Program-made: the position numbers and the translations under genes
Shown: positions 1-8,550 of the stretch, in pieces
Layout: every line of letters starts with the position of its first letter
How positions within the stretch are numbered: position 1 is the stretch's first letter
Notes under the pieces: generated by a model
Told to the model about the DNA's origin: nothing
Databases searched by the model: none
What the model saw: the letters and a program-made list of their open reading frames with translations, nothing else
Source: Bacteroidales bacterium UBA7258
GTDB taxonomy: Bacteria > Bacteroidota > Bacteroidia > Bacteroidales > UBA932
DNA length: 25,502 bases
Assembly: GCA_002472565.1 (NCBI GenBank)
Contig: DKSK01000010.1
Span: forward strand, 1-25,502
Direction: 5' to 3'

Positions 1-56
1 GGGGCCGGAGTGAAGCGAAGCGGAACGGAGTCCCCCCGGCACCCCACACCCCTCCC

Positions 57-97
57 GACAAAAAAAGGCCAACTCACTTTTGAGTCAGCCTCTTGTC
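57..97 (-). terminator. Intrinsic-terminator-like hairpin, pointing left
   Basis: Read on the minus strand, the arms ACTCA (85-81) and TGAGT (76-72) close on a 4-base loop. They are flanked by paired GGC/GCC (90-88 with 69-67), and seven T residues (66-60) follow. An outer GACAA/TTGTC pair (57-61 with 93-97) can extend the stem. This is the shape of a rho-independent terminator for leftward transcription. The plus-strand side has no T-run, so it is a weaker terminator in that direction. No minus-strand gene lies just to its right, so its role is unclear. Confidence 0.45.
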
Positions 98-189
98 AGG
101 AAAAAATGTTAAAAATTCATGATTGCAAAAAAATAGATAACTTGCATATCGAAAATATAACTGCACTTTCCCCATAATCCTTTTGTGCT

Positions 190-3081
190 ATGAAGATGAA
201 AAATATAATGGTGGCCGCCGCTCTGGCACTTGCATTTGCATTTTCCGCTCATGCCCAGGTTTTCATCCTTAACGAGAACGTGTTCAAGGAGAGGATGGGC
301 ACCATCAAAACCACCGTCGTGGACTCCGTGAGCGGAGAGCCGGTGGGCTTCGCCTCCGTCTACGTGATTCCCTCGAAGGACACCACAATCACGAATTTCA
401 CCATGACTGATGCCAAAGGCGAGGCCAAGCTGGAGGAAGTGCCTTTCGGAAGCTATGTCTTCCACGTGGAGATGATGGGCTACAAGACCTTCCTCAAGGA
501 AAAATATTTCAGGGAAGGCGAAATGGACATGGGGACCGTCAAACTCCAGCCGGACCTAAACTATATCCAGGCGGCCACGGTCACAGGCGTCGGGAACCCC
601 ATAGTCATCAAGCAGGATACCGTGGAATTCAACGCCTCCTCCTTCCGCGTGGGGGCCAACGCCATGCTGAAAGACTTGCTGAGGCGCATGCCGGGGATGG
701 AAATCACGGAGACCGGCAAAGTTAAATTCAACGGAGAGGAGATTGACAGACTTACCTTGGGCGGACGCACCTTCTTCTTCAACGACCAGAGCACGGCCCT
801 GAACAACCTCCCAGCTTCGGTGGTGGACAAAATCAGGGTAATCGACCGAGAAAGCGAGGAGACCCGCGCTTCCGGGATCCAGGACGGCAACAGGGAAAAA
901 GTGCTGGACGTAGCCCTGAAGAAGGAATACGAAAAGGGTTTGTTCGGAAACATAGGGCTTAAAGGCGGCACTACCCTGGGCGACAAAAACGAGGCCCTCA
1001 GAGACGACCGCGGCCTGCTTTGGAATGGTAACGTCCTTGCCTCGGCCTACTCGGATAAGGACCAGCTGACGATGATAGCAAACGGCCAGAACATCAACGA
1101 CTCCCCCGCGGCCATATTTATCAGCATAGATAGCGATGGGGCTTCATCCTCTTCCTTGGATCAAGGTCTTTCCTCTGCAGGCCAGTTTGGAGTGAATGCC
1201 AACACGTCCCGCATCAAGAACGTGGAGACGACCGCCAGCGTAAACTATAAATACACTGACACCGATTCGGGGACTAAGACAGAAAGGACGACCTACCAGG
1301 ACGGCGGGAACCTTTTGTCCACTACGGAGAACAAGGGAAAGTCATATGGCAACTCCCTAACCGCAAATGCGGAATTCAAGAAAGAGAACGGGAAGATCTG
1401 GTTCCATGTGAATCCATCTTTCAGATACTCAAAATCCGATGAGACTTCCGCCGGAAGCACCAGGACCCTGCGTGAAGATACTTTTCTGAACAGTTCCGAC
1501 AATACCTCCCGAAGCAATTCAAACACCTCCAACGCCTCCTTTGTTTCCGACGTGACGTTCCGCGGGCTCTGGGGCGAGACCGGCCGCAATTTACGCCTGA
1601 ACTTTTCAGGTTCCTTATCAAGGACGACGGGAGAAAGCAGCGAAGCTTCGATTCTTACGACTTCCAGCGGCAAGGGAGAACAGCTGATGGATTATGATTC
1701 CCACATCAAAAACTATTCTCTTGTCGGAGGCATACAATACACCGAGCCCTTAGGTGACAAATGGACTCTCTCTGCTTCCGGAAGCCTCACCTGGCAGCAC
1801 AGGGATAATACGCGCGATGCCTTTGACCAGGCAGGACGGAACGATTATTATTCGTCCGTCAGCAATACGAAGTACTTCGAACAGAAATATGGCCTGACCG
1901 CCCAATACAAATTCGGCAAGTCCAGCTGGATTACTCTGGGCGGGAGTCTCTCGGGACTTTCCAACGAGACCTACTCCAAAAGCTTCGGCATTAAGGACGT
2001 GACCGGGAAGGATGAGTGGATCTGGCTAGTGACTCCTACAGTCCGCTTCCAGCACAGCTTCGGGAGCAATCGTCTAGGCTTCTCCGCCTACGGATATACG
2101 AGACGTCCTTCGAACAGCAGTATGATACCTGCGCTGAACATAAGCAACCCCTCGCGCCTGAGTCTGGGAAACATTTATCTAAAACCATATACGCTGACAT
2201 ATTTCAATCTCTCGTGGTCAAGGAACAACACGAAAAAGTTCTCCAACCTGATGTGCTATCTTTCCGGACAAGTTTACAACAAAGCCCTGGTATCCGCTCT
2301 TTGGTACGACACTGACGGCATTCTCTACTCTCTTCCCGTCAATTCTGAAAAAACTAGAATCTCTTCCAGCATGATGGTGAATTACACTACGCCGTTGGAC
2401 GGGAAGAAACTCCTGTCATTGTCGATAAACAACGGCCTCGGCTATTCTTCGGATGTAAGCTATCAGGCAAAATCCACCCTCTCCTCAATCGACAAGAATT
2501 CTTTTGATTACTCTGCTTTCATGGCCGATTTCTGGGGAAATTCCGACGGAGACCGTTTCTATGACGGGCTGAGCGGTTTTGCGGAGAGCAGGACATGGAC
2601 TCTGACTCCGAGGACAGGCTTCGCTCTTAGATACAATCCTGAGCGCTGGTACGCCATCCTCGGGACAGATGTCTCCGGCAACATATCTCGTTACTCGCTC
2701 AACTCCAAGAACAACATGAACACTCTGGACATCAGCTTTAACGCAAGCGGCTCCTACACCACCAAGCATGAGTTCGAGTTCGATTCAGACCTTTCCTATG
2801 TCGTATACAAAGGCTATTCAAAGGGATACGGGGATCCTGAATGGCAGTGGAACGCAGAGATTTCCAAGAACATCGGCGCCTTCAACCTCAGCTGTTCCGT
2901 CCATGACATCCTGAACCAGACGAGAAACAAGACCCACACGGTCACTGCTAATTATGAGGAGGATTCTTTTCGCCTCATCATGGGACGTTACATTCTCTTC
3001 GGAGTGAAGTGGAATTTCGGCAAAATGAACGCCACCCACAGCGCCAGGGCGCAGCAGGCGGCCTTTGACATGGCGTTCTAA
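190..3081 (+). CDS. Outer-membrane beta-barrel protein (TonB-dependent-receptor type with carboxypeptidase-regulatory-like N-domain)
   Basis: A 963-residue exported protein. Residues 1-22 form a signal peptide (basic start, Ala/Leu-rich core, AHA-Q cleavage). Residues about 38-120 look like a carboxypeptidase-regulatory-like beta-sandwich (VDSVSGEPVGFASVYV, later a GxY-like edge strand and MGYKT), common at the N-terminus of Bacteroidetes outer-membrane receptors. Residues about 130-245 resemble a reduced plug (DLLRRMPGMEI, RVIDRE). The rest, rich in alternating aromatic/polar strands, is a large barrel that ends in a terminal Phe, as barrel proteins often do. No TonB box and no SusD-like neighbour are visible, so substrate import is not established; it best fits the 'outer membrane beta-barrel' (OMP_b-brl) group. 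The gene stands alone, 72 bp before uraA. The ATG at 190 is chosen because it begins the signal peptide. Confidence 0.85.
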   Translation: MKMKNIMVAAALALAFAFSAHAQVFILNENVFKERMGTIKTTVVDSVSGEPVGFASVYVIPSKDTTITNFTMTDAKGEAKLEEVPFGSYVFHVEMMGYKTFLKEKYFREGEMDMGTVKLQPDLNYIQAATVTGVGNPIVIKQDTVEFNASSFRVGANAMLKDLLRRMPGMEITETGKVKFNGEEIDRLTLGGRTFFFNDQSTALNNLPASVVDKIRVIDRESEETRASGIQDGNREKVLDVALKKEYEKGLFGNIGLKGGTTLGDKNEALRDDRGLLWNGNVLASAYSDKDQLTMIANGQNINDSPAAIFISIDSDGASSSSLDQGLSSAGQFGVNANTSRIKNVETTASVNYKYTDTDSGTKTERTTYQDGGNLLSTTENKGKSYGNSLTANAEFKKENGKIWFHVNPSFRYSKSDETSAGSTRTLREDTFLNSSDNTSRSNSNTSNASFVSDVTFRGLWGETGRNLRLNFSGSLSRTTGESSEASILTTSSGKGEQLMDYDSHIKNYSLVGGIQYTEPLGDKWTLSASGSLTWQHRDNTRDAFDQAGRNDYYSSVSNTKYFEQKYGLTAQYKFGKSSWITLGGSLSGLSNETYSKSFGIKDVTGKDEWIWLVTPTVRFQHSFGSNRLGFSAYGYTRRPSNSSMIPALNISNPSRLSLGNIYLKPYTLTYFNLSWSRNNTKKFSNLMCYLSGQVYNKALVSALWYDTDGILYSLPVNSEKTRISSSMMVNYTTPLDGKKLLSLSINNGLGYSSDVSYQAKSTLSSIDKNSFDYSAFMADFWGNSDGDRFYDGLSGFAESRTWTLTPRTGFALRYNPERWYAILGTDVSGNISRYSLNSKNNMNTLDISFNASGSYTTKHEFEFDSDLSYVVYKGYSKGYGDPEWQWNAEISKNIGAFNLSCSVHDILNQTRNKTHTVTANYEEDSFRLIMGRYILFGVKWNFGKMNATHSARAQQAAFDMAF

Positions 3082-3097
3082 TGGTGTTCCAAGGCTT

Positions 3098-3134
3098 TTT
3101 GAGAGGGACTTTCTGATATTTTTCATTAAATTTG
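3098..3134 (+). promoter_or_regulatory. Putative Bacteroidetes promoter for uraA
   Basis: TAAATTTG at 3127-3134 matches the Bacteroidetes -7 consensus TAnnTTTG exactly and sits 19 bp before the uraA ATG. A TTTG at 3098-3101 could be the -33 element, but the 25-bp spacing exceeds the usual 19-21 bp, so only the -7 box is well supported. It would drive uraA and the tightly packed genes after it. Confidence 0.5.
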
Positions 3135-3153
3135 GGCCGCAAACACTAAAAAA

Positions 3154-4344
3154 ATGGCAGAACACACTCTTTCTTCCATGAAAAGGTCAATCGTGGGCGT
3201 TCAGTTCATGTTTGTGGCCTTCGGCTCCACGATTCTCGTTCCTCTTCTGGTCGGCTTCGATCCGGCCATAGCTCTCTTAGCCGCCGGTCTCGGCACCCTC
3301 CTTTTCCACGGAGTCACAGGCGGAAAAGTTCCTATCTATCTCGGCAGCAGTTTCGCCTTCATCGCTCCCATCATCAAGGCCACAGAACTTTACGGAATGC
3401 CCGGAATGTTCTGCGGCCTTGTTGCTGTAGGACTCGTATATGTCTTGATGAGTCTGGTGGTCAAGTTCTTCGGGATCGGGATTATCAAGAAGCTCTTTCC
3501 GCCTATCGTGATCGGCCCGGTGATCATCCTTATCGGACTTTCTCTCGCCGGAACCGGAGTCGACATGGCCAGCAAGAACTGGGTCCTCGCCCTCATTTCA
3601 CTCTCCGCAGCCATCGTCTGCTCCATCTGGGGCAAGGGTTTCGTGAAGCTGATCCCTGTCGTCTTCGGAGCCATCGCAGGCTATCTCGCAGCCCTCATCT
3701 TCTACAGGGAAGGCATGGATTTCAGTCCTGTCTCCCAGGCTTCATGGTTCAGCCTTCCTAAGTTGGCCAAGATGAGCTTCTCCTGGCAGGCCATCCTCTT
3801 CATGGCACCTGTCGCCATTGCTCCTATCATCGAACATGTCGGGGACATTTACGTCATTAGCGAAATAGCCGGTAAAGACTTCGTCAAGGATCCGGGACTT
3901 CACCGCACCATGCTCGGCGACGGTCTCGCCTGCACCCTTGCTGCTTTCCTGGGAGGAGCGCCTGTCACAACGTATTCTGAAGTGACCGGAGCGGTAGCCC
4001 TGACCAAGGTGACAGACCCTTCCTGCATGAGGATCGCGGCTCTCTCGGCCATAATCCTTTCTCTGGTCGGCAAGGTCGGAGCCGCCATCCAGACCATTCC
4101 TACGGCTGTTCTGGGAGGCATCATGCTCCTGCTTTTTGGAACCATAGCCTCTGTCGGCATCAACAACATGATAAAGGCCAAGCTCGACATGAACAAGTCC
4201 AGGAACCTGGTCATATCCTCTGTCATCCTCACAATAGGCATAGGCGGAGCGGTTATCAGCTTCGGCAAATTCTCCCTTGCAGGAATCGGACTCGCTTCCA
4301 TAGTAGGCGTCATACTGAACCTCATTATCCCTGAAAAGAACTGA
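3154..4344 (+). CDS. uraA: Uracil permease (NCS2/UraA family)
   Basis: A 396-residue inner-membrane transporter that should import uracil (possibly xanthine or another nucleobase) by proton symport. It is hydrophobic throughout and matches the 14-helix NCS2 layout. Visible family motifs are GSSFAFI (residues 64-70, the broken TM3 strand), EHVGD with Glu227, DPGLHRTMLGDGL (246-258) and GGAPVTTYSEVTGA with Glu276. These two glutamates correspond to Glu241 and Glu290, which bind uracil in E. coli UraA. The C-terminal part (KLDMNKSRNLVISSVILTIG) also follows UraA closely. The length is slightly short of E. coli UraA (429), mainly at the C-terminus. The ATG follows an A-run, typical for Bacteroidetes. 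The next gene starts 8 bp after the stop, suggesting co-transcription. Confidence 0.93.
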   Translation: MAEHTLSSMKRSIVGVQFMFVAFGSTILVPLLVGFDPAIALLAAGLGTLLFHGVTGGKVPIYLGSSFAFIAPIIKATELYGMPGMFCGLVAVGLVYVLMSLVVKFFGIGIIKKLFPPIVIGPVIILIGLSLAGTGVDMASKNWVLALISLSAAIVCSIWGKGFVKLIPVVFGAIAGYLAALIFYREGMDFSPVSQASWFSLPKLAKMSFSWQAILFMAPVAIAPIIEHVGDIYVISEIAGKDFVKDPGLHRTMLGDGLACTLAAFLGGAPVTTYSEVTGAVALTKVTDPSCMRIAALSAIILSLVGKVGAAIQTIPTAVLGGIMLLLFGTIASVGINNMIKAKLDMNKSRNLVISSVILTIGIGGAVISFGKFSLAGIGLASIVGVILNLIIPEKN

Positions 4345-4352
4345 GATAAACC

Positions 4353-5306
4353 ATGGAAATCAAAAGATTAATCATAGTTCCGCTGCTCTTTCTCAGCCTC
4401 TCCCCTGTCTTCGGGCAAGGAAAACCTGACTACTCGGAGACCGGCTCATATTCTGGCGGGAAGATCATACTGTCGGACAATATCATGCGCTCACGTTTCC
4501 TCGGCAGACTTGAGGGACGGGCGGAAAAGGGTTATGCCTACCAAGGCATGGACATCTATGGCAAGTGGCTGGTCAGCCTCCAGAATCAGGGCTACGCCAC
4601 CATCTACGACTTCAACGGCAAGAAATTCAAGAAAGTGTCGGCCTTCGACCTGAAGAGCAAGAACAGTCTGAATCATGCCAATGTGGCAAGCTTCGGAGTC
4701 GAGAAGGTGGACTCGGACGACCCCATGCCGGTCCTCTACGTGAGCCAGTGCAACAAGAAGACGCTGAACGGCATGAAGGATGTCGCCTACGTGGAAAGGA
4801 TTCTTCCGGACCTGGGCGGCAGCGAACTCGTCCAGACAATCAATTTCAAGGATGAGGGACACCTCTTTGGCTACGCCCTCCAATGGGTTGTCGACCGTGA
4901 AGGGCGTTTTCTCTATGGCTATGGCAATACCATCAACAACTCTGACCCTGCCAACCGCCACAGGATCATAAAATTCCGGCTTCCTAAGCTTTCCGCAGGA
5001 AGCTATGTTGAATTGACTTCCAAGGACATTCTCGAGACTTACCTCATTGAAGACTATGACAACCGGGGGTTGAATCCCGTAGGACAGGGTCTTCTGGTGA
5101 AGAATGGCCAGCTCATCATGCCGGTCGGACTCGGCAAGAGGGAGGAGCCTTCCTATGTACTGGTCTGGGATCTGGTCGGAAGAAGGATGCGCAACGTGCT
5201 TGACGTAAGCGAGACGACAAAGACGGAACTGGAGGATGCCGCCGAATATGACGGCGCTCTTATTCTCCAAAGCCAGGGCGGGCTGTGGAGACTTGACTTC
5301 GATTGA
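4353..5306 (+). CDS. Secreted protein of unknown function, beta-propeller-like
   Basis: A 317-residue protein that I do not recognise by name. Residues 1-21 are a clear signal peptide (MEIKRLIIVPLLFLSLSPVFG, cleavage before Q), so it is exported to the periplasm or beyond; the cysteine needed for a lipoprotein is absent. The mature part consists of short repeated strands such as YGKWLVSLQNQGYATIYDF, PVLYVSQC, RFLYGYG, GQLIMPVG and SYVLVWDL. This pattern of 'status readout' blades suggests a beta-propeller, but I cannot count blades reliably. No catalytic motif is obvious. It lies in a tight operon: 8 bp after uraA and 4 bp before the esterase-HAD fusion. A sugar- or ligand-sensing role would be a guess. 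Confidence 0.75.
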   Translation: MEIKRLIIVPLLFLSLSPVFGQGKPDYSETGSYSGGKIILSDNIMRSRFLGRLEGRAEKGYAYQGMDIYGKWLVSLQNQGYATIYDFNGKKFKKVSAFDLKSKNSLNHANVASFGVEKVDSDDPMPVLYVSQCNKKTLNGMKDVAYVERILPDLGGSELVQTINFKDEGHLFGYALQWVVDREGRFLYGYGNTINNSDPANRHRIIKFRLPKLSAGSYVELTSKDILETYLIEDYDNRGLNPVGQGLLVKNGQLIMPVGLGKREEPSYVLVWDLVGRRMRNVLDVSETTKTELEDAAEYDGALILQSQGGLWRLDFD

Positions 5307-5310
5307 CAAG

Positions 5311-6291
5311 ATGGAATTATACCAATACGCAAGGCCGGAAACGGCAAAGAACAAGAAGATTCTATATGTTCATGGCTTTGCCGGCAGCGGAGAAAACGGG
5401 ACCGTCCGCACTATGCGCCTTCTGCTGCCAGGGGCGGAAATCCTCGCTCCGGACCTTCCGGTAGACCCGGGAGATGCCCTGAACCTGCTTGAGAAGCTCA
5501 GCTCGGAGGAGAAGCCGGATATCATCCTCGGTACTTCAATGGGCGCCATGTACACAGAGATGCTCCACGGTTTCGACCGCATCCTCGTAAACCCGGCCTT
5601 CCATCTCGCCGAAACCATCCTCAAAAACAACGGCCTCGGCAAACAGGACTTCCACAGCCCGAGAGCCGACGGACAGACATCCTTCATGGTGACCAAGGCC
5701 CTGCTGGAACGCTATCGCGAAGTGAGCGATGGCTGTTTCAAAACTTGCGACACCGAGCATGTCTGGGGCCTTTTCGGAAGGCACGACGACCAAGTCGACT
5801 GCTTTGACGAATTTGCCCTCCATTATCCGAGGGCCATCCGCTTCGAGGGCGGACACTACCTTGACGATCACACCTTCCTGCGGAGCGTTCTCCCTGTCAT
5901 CCAAGAGATCGACGATGCCCAGGAAGGGTTGGAAAAGAGGACTGTCGCCGTGGATTCCGGGACTCTCGCCGAGGACAACGGCTCAATCCAGGCCTTCGAG
6001 AAACTCGCGGAGTGGTACGACATGTATGTCCTCGTGACCCTTGACCCCAACCACCCGGAAATTTTCGCCGAAAAGACCGGCTGGGCCGCGCTCCACCTGG
6101 GAGTGCTCGCCTGGAACAAAATCATCTGCATGAACCATAAAGACCTGCTCATGGCCGACTATCTCGTGGACAGGGATCCATCCTCACATGGAGGAGACGG
6201 GTTCATGGGGACGGCCGTCCGCCTGGGTGGCGAGACTTTCAAAACCTGGGAAGACGTGTTGACATATTTCGAAAGGCTAGGAGGGCAATAA
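5311..6291 (+). CDS. YqiA/YcfP-like alpha/beta hydrolase fused to a degenerate HAD/5'-nucleotidase-like domain
   Basis: A 326-residue cytosolic protein. Residues 15-205 form a small alpha/beta hydrolase of the YqiA/YcfP esterase type: LYVHGF (oxyanion strand, 18-23), the nucleophile elbow GTSMG with Ser76, GRHDD with Asp159/160 as acid, and GGHYLDDH with His182. From about 208 a second domain begins (TVAVDSGTLAED) and ends with KDLLMADYLVDRD and GETFKTWEDVLTYF. This layout resembles the NT5C-type 5'(3')-deoxyribonucleotidases of the HAD superfamily, but the DxDG nucleophile motif is reduced to DSG, so catalysis by that half is doubtful. The ATG at 5311 is preferred over an upstream ATG at 5236, which would overlap the previous gene by 71 bp; from 5311 the gap is 4 bp. 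The esterase substrate is unknown. Confidence 0.75.
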   Translation: MELYQYARPETAKNKKILYVHGFAGSGENGTVRTMRLLLPGAEILAPDLPVDPGDALNLLEKLSSEEKPDIILGTSMGAMYTEMLHGFDRILVNPAFHLAETILKNNGLGKQDFHSPRADGQTSFMVTKALLERYREVSDGCFKTCDTEHVWGLFGRHDDQVDCFDEFALHYPRAIRFEGGHYLDDHTFLRSVLPVIQEIDDAQEGLEKRTVAVDSGTLAEDNGSIQAFEKLAEWYDMYVLVTLDPNHPEIFAEKTGWAALHLGVLAWNKIICMNHKDLLMADYLVDRDPSSHGGDGFMGTAVRLGGETFKTWEDVLTYFERLGGQ

Positions 6292-6295
6292 AACT

Positions 6296-7441
6296 ATGAA
6301 TAAAATCTTCACCGTCGCGGCTCTCGCACTCTGTCTCGAGTCCTGTTCAGGGACGGCCACTCTCCCTCGCGGGAATTGGGCTCCGACCGTTTACACGGCC
6401 CTTCGGAATGTGCTCGATTCCTGCCAAGACGGGAACTACGCCGTCTTCGACTTCGACAATACCAGCATAATGGGAGACGTGGAGATGAACACCATGGCCT
6501 GGCAGACAGAGAACCTGCGATTTGCCTTCGACACCTCAAGGGCGCTGACTGTCTTTACCGACTGCATCCCGGCTCTGGACAGCCTCATTCCGAGTCTGGG
6601 GGTGAGCTTCAGGGCCCTGGCTGAAGACCTTGCTTCTGACTATTCCGCCCTCTACGGAAAGCCTTTCGACGAGGCCCGGATGCTGCCGGAATACGACGAT
6701 TTCAAGGCGAAATGCTGGGCCCTCGCCGCCGCTACAGATGAAGTTTTTGGCTACGAGACCGGCTGCCTGTGGCCGCTCCGTCTCTTCGACAGGATGACTT
6801 ATGCCCAGATCGACAGCCTCACTGAAGAGGCCGTGGAATGGAGCCTTGGCTTGAAAGAGCCATATATCGATACCTGGGAAAGCCCGGTTATGGGAAAAGC
6901 CGGGAAAATTTGCGTATCTTTCAGCAGGGGGATAAGGATAGCGCCGGAACTGCCTCAGCTCTATTCCGCCCTTGCCGAAAAGGGAATCAAACCCTACATC
7001 TGCTCGGCCTCTATGGAAAGGGTTGTAGAAGAGCTTGCCTGCAATCCTAAATACGGCTTCGGCCTGGACAGGAGCCAGGTTTTCGGAATCCGTCTTGACG
7101 GCGGACAGGAGGCAGAAGACACTGTCGGGACTAGTTATGCGAAAGGCTATCCGATGACTTTCATGGAAGGAAAAGTAGAGACTATAAAGACCTATATTGC
7201 CCCGATGTTCGAGGGAAAGGACCCCGTTCTCGTGGCCGGAGACAGTAACGGGGACTACAACATGCTGACTGAGTTCCCAGGCATGAGGCACGGGCTCATT
7301 TTCAACAGAGACGCAAAACCTCCGATCCGCAATCTCTATGTCGTGAAGCCGGATCCTGAGTCAATCCCCGGGAAATACGTCCTCCAGGGCCGTTATTTTG
7401 CCGCCGGGACTCTTGTCCGGGATACAGAAAACAAAGACTGA
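6296..7441 (+). CDS. HAD-superfamily phosphatase, predicted lipoprotein
   Basis: A 381-residue HAD hydrolase related to the phosphoserine-phosphatase-like branch. The N-terminus is a short lipoprotein signal with candidate acylated Cys17 (LESC), so the enzyme is probably anchored in the periplasm or at the outer membrane. Motif I is VFDFDNTS (Asp52 nucleophile, Asp54 acid/base), motif II is the Ser in YICSAS, the lysine motif is probably in GKVETIKTY, and motif III/IV is VAGDSNGDYNML with two metal-binding acids. All catalytic residues look intact, so it should cleave a small phosphomonoester; the substrate cannot be read from sequence. It starts 4 bp after the esterase fusion and ends 5 bp before the kinase gene, so a linked phosphatase-kinase function is possible but unproven. 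Confidence 0.82.
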   Translation: MNKIFTVAALALCLESCSGTATLPRGNWAPTVYTALRNVLDSCQDGNYAVFDFDNTSIMGDVEMNTMAWQTENLRFAFDTSRALTVFTDCIPALDSLIPSLGVSFRALAEDLASDYSALYGKPFDEARMLPEYDDFKAKCWALAAATDEVFGYETGCLWPLRLFDRMTYAQIDSLTEEAVEWSLGLKEPYIDTWESPVMGKAGKICVSFSRGIRIAPELPQLYSALAEKGIKPYICSASMERVVEELACNPKYGFGLDRSQVFGIRLDGGQEAEDTVGTSYAKGYPMTFMEGKVETIKTYIAPMFEGKDPVLVAGDSNGDYNMLTEFPGMRHGLIFNRDAKPPIRNLYVVKPDPESIPGKYVLQGRYFAAGTLVRDTENKD

Positions 7442-7446
7442 CAGGT

Positions 7447-8547
7447 ATGAATACTGACCAAGATGAAATAATCGAAATCGCCAGGCTCTTCGAGACGGTA
7501 GGTGAAGCATGTTCGGCGGCTCCCCTCGGGAACGGCCTCATCAACGACACCTATAAGGTGGAAACGTCGCAGGGACGCTCCTACGTATTGCAGAGAATAA
7601 ACGACGCTGTATTCAGAGATGTAGACCTACTCCAGTCCAACATCGTAGCAGTCACTGACCATCTTCGAAAGCGCCTGTCCTATCTCAAGGGCTACGACGA
7701 TGAAGATTTGGACACCCATGTGCTCAGATTCATGAAGGTGAAAGATTCCCAGAAGACTTTCTGCATGGCCGGCGGAGGCTGGTGGAGGCTTTCTCTCTTC
7801 ATCGACGCCAAGTCTTACGATTCGGTAGACCCTCATTTTTCTTTACTTGCAGGCAAGGCTTTCGGGCTTTTCGACGCCCTGATGAGCGACTACAAGGGCA
7901 GGCTGGGAGAGACCATTCCGAATTTCCACAACATGGAGTTCAGGCTCTGCCAATTCGACGAGGCGGTCAGGGCGGATGCGGCCAAGCGCCTGGATGAAGT
8001 AGATAACAGGGCGGTCGTGGCTGAAATCAACTCTTTCAGGGATCAGATGTGCAAGGCCGAAAGGCTGGGAAGGGAAGGAAAGCTTCCTAAGCGCATCTGC
8101 CACTGCGACACCAAGGTGAACAACATGATGTTCAACTCCAAGGGCGAGGTCCAGGCCATCATAGACCTTGATACGGTAATGCCATCCTTCATATTTTCAG
8201 ACTACGGAGACTTTCTGCGGACTGCGGGGAGCACGGCGGCCGAAGACGAGAAGGACCTAAGGAAAGTAAGCTTCAGAAAAGATATATTCGAGGCCTTCAC
8301 CAAAGGCTTCCTGGAGTCTGTCAAGTCTTTCCTGAGCCCTGTGGAGAAGGAAAATCTGCCTTATGGCGTAGCCCTCTTCCCCTATATGCAGGCCGTGCGG
8401 TTCTTTACCGACTATCTCGACGGGGACACCTACTACAAGACTAAATATCCTGAACACAACCTTGTCAGGACCCGGAACCAGATGAAGCTTTTCCATGAAA
8501 TCATGAACAATATGGACTACATGGCAAACTTCATCCAGAACCTTTAG
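7447..8547 (+). CDS. Phosphotransferase of the choline/aminoglycoside kinase family (N-acetylhexosamine 1-kinase-like)
   Basis: A 366-residue cytosolic kinase of the APH/ChoK fold. Visible elements are the glycine-containing ATP loop GNGLINDTY (28-36), the lysine-poor strand YVLQRIND typical of NahK-like enzymes, the Brenner motif HCDTKVNNMMF (219-229, catalytic Asp221 and Asn226) and the metal-binding IIDLDTVMP (Asp240/Asp242). The overall sequence best resembles the N-acetylhexosamine 1-kinase (NahK) subgroup, which phosphorylates GlcNAc/GalNAc at C1, but homologues with other small hydroxyl substrates exist. Unlike bifidobacterial nahK, no lacto-N-biose phosphorylase or UTP-hexose-1-P uridylyltransferase gene is adjacent. 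It is the last gene of the run that starts at uraA. Confidence 0.8.
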   Translation: MNTDQDEIIEIARLFETVGEACSAAPLGNGLINDTYKVETSQGRSYVLQRINDAVFRDVDLLQSNIVAVTDHLRKRLSYLKGYDDEDLDTHVLRFMKVKDSQKTFCMAGGGWWRLSLFIDAKSYDSVDPHFSLLAGKAFGLFDALMSDYKGRLGETIPNFHNMEFRLCQFDEAVRADAAKRLDEVDNRAVVAEINSFRDQMCKAERLGREGKLPKRICHCDTKVNNMMFNSKGEVQAIIDLDTVMPSFIFSDYGDFLRTAGSTAAEDEKDLRKVSFRKDIFEAFTKGFLESVKSFLSPVEKENLPYGVALFPYMQAVRFFTDYLDGDTYYKTKYPEHNLVRTRNQMKLFHEIMNNMDYMANFIQNL

Positions 8548-8550
8548 AAA

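Noticed and set aside
4491..5354. Minus-strand open frame of 287 codons opposite the secreted propeller-like gene
   Set aside because: The plus-strand frame has a signal peptide and operon spacing; the minus-strand frame has neither and overlaps two genes.
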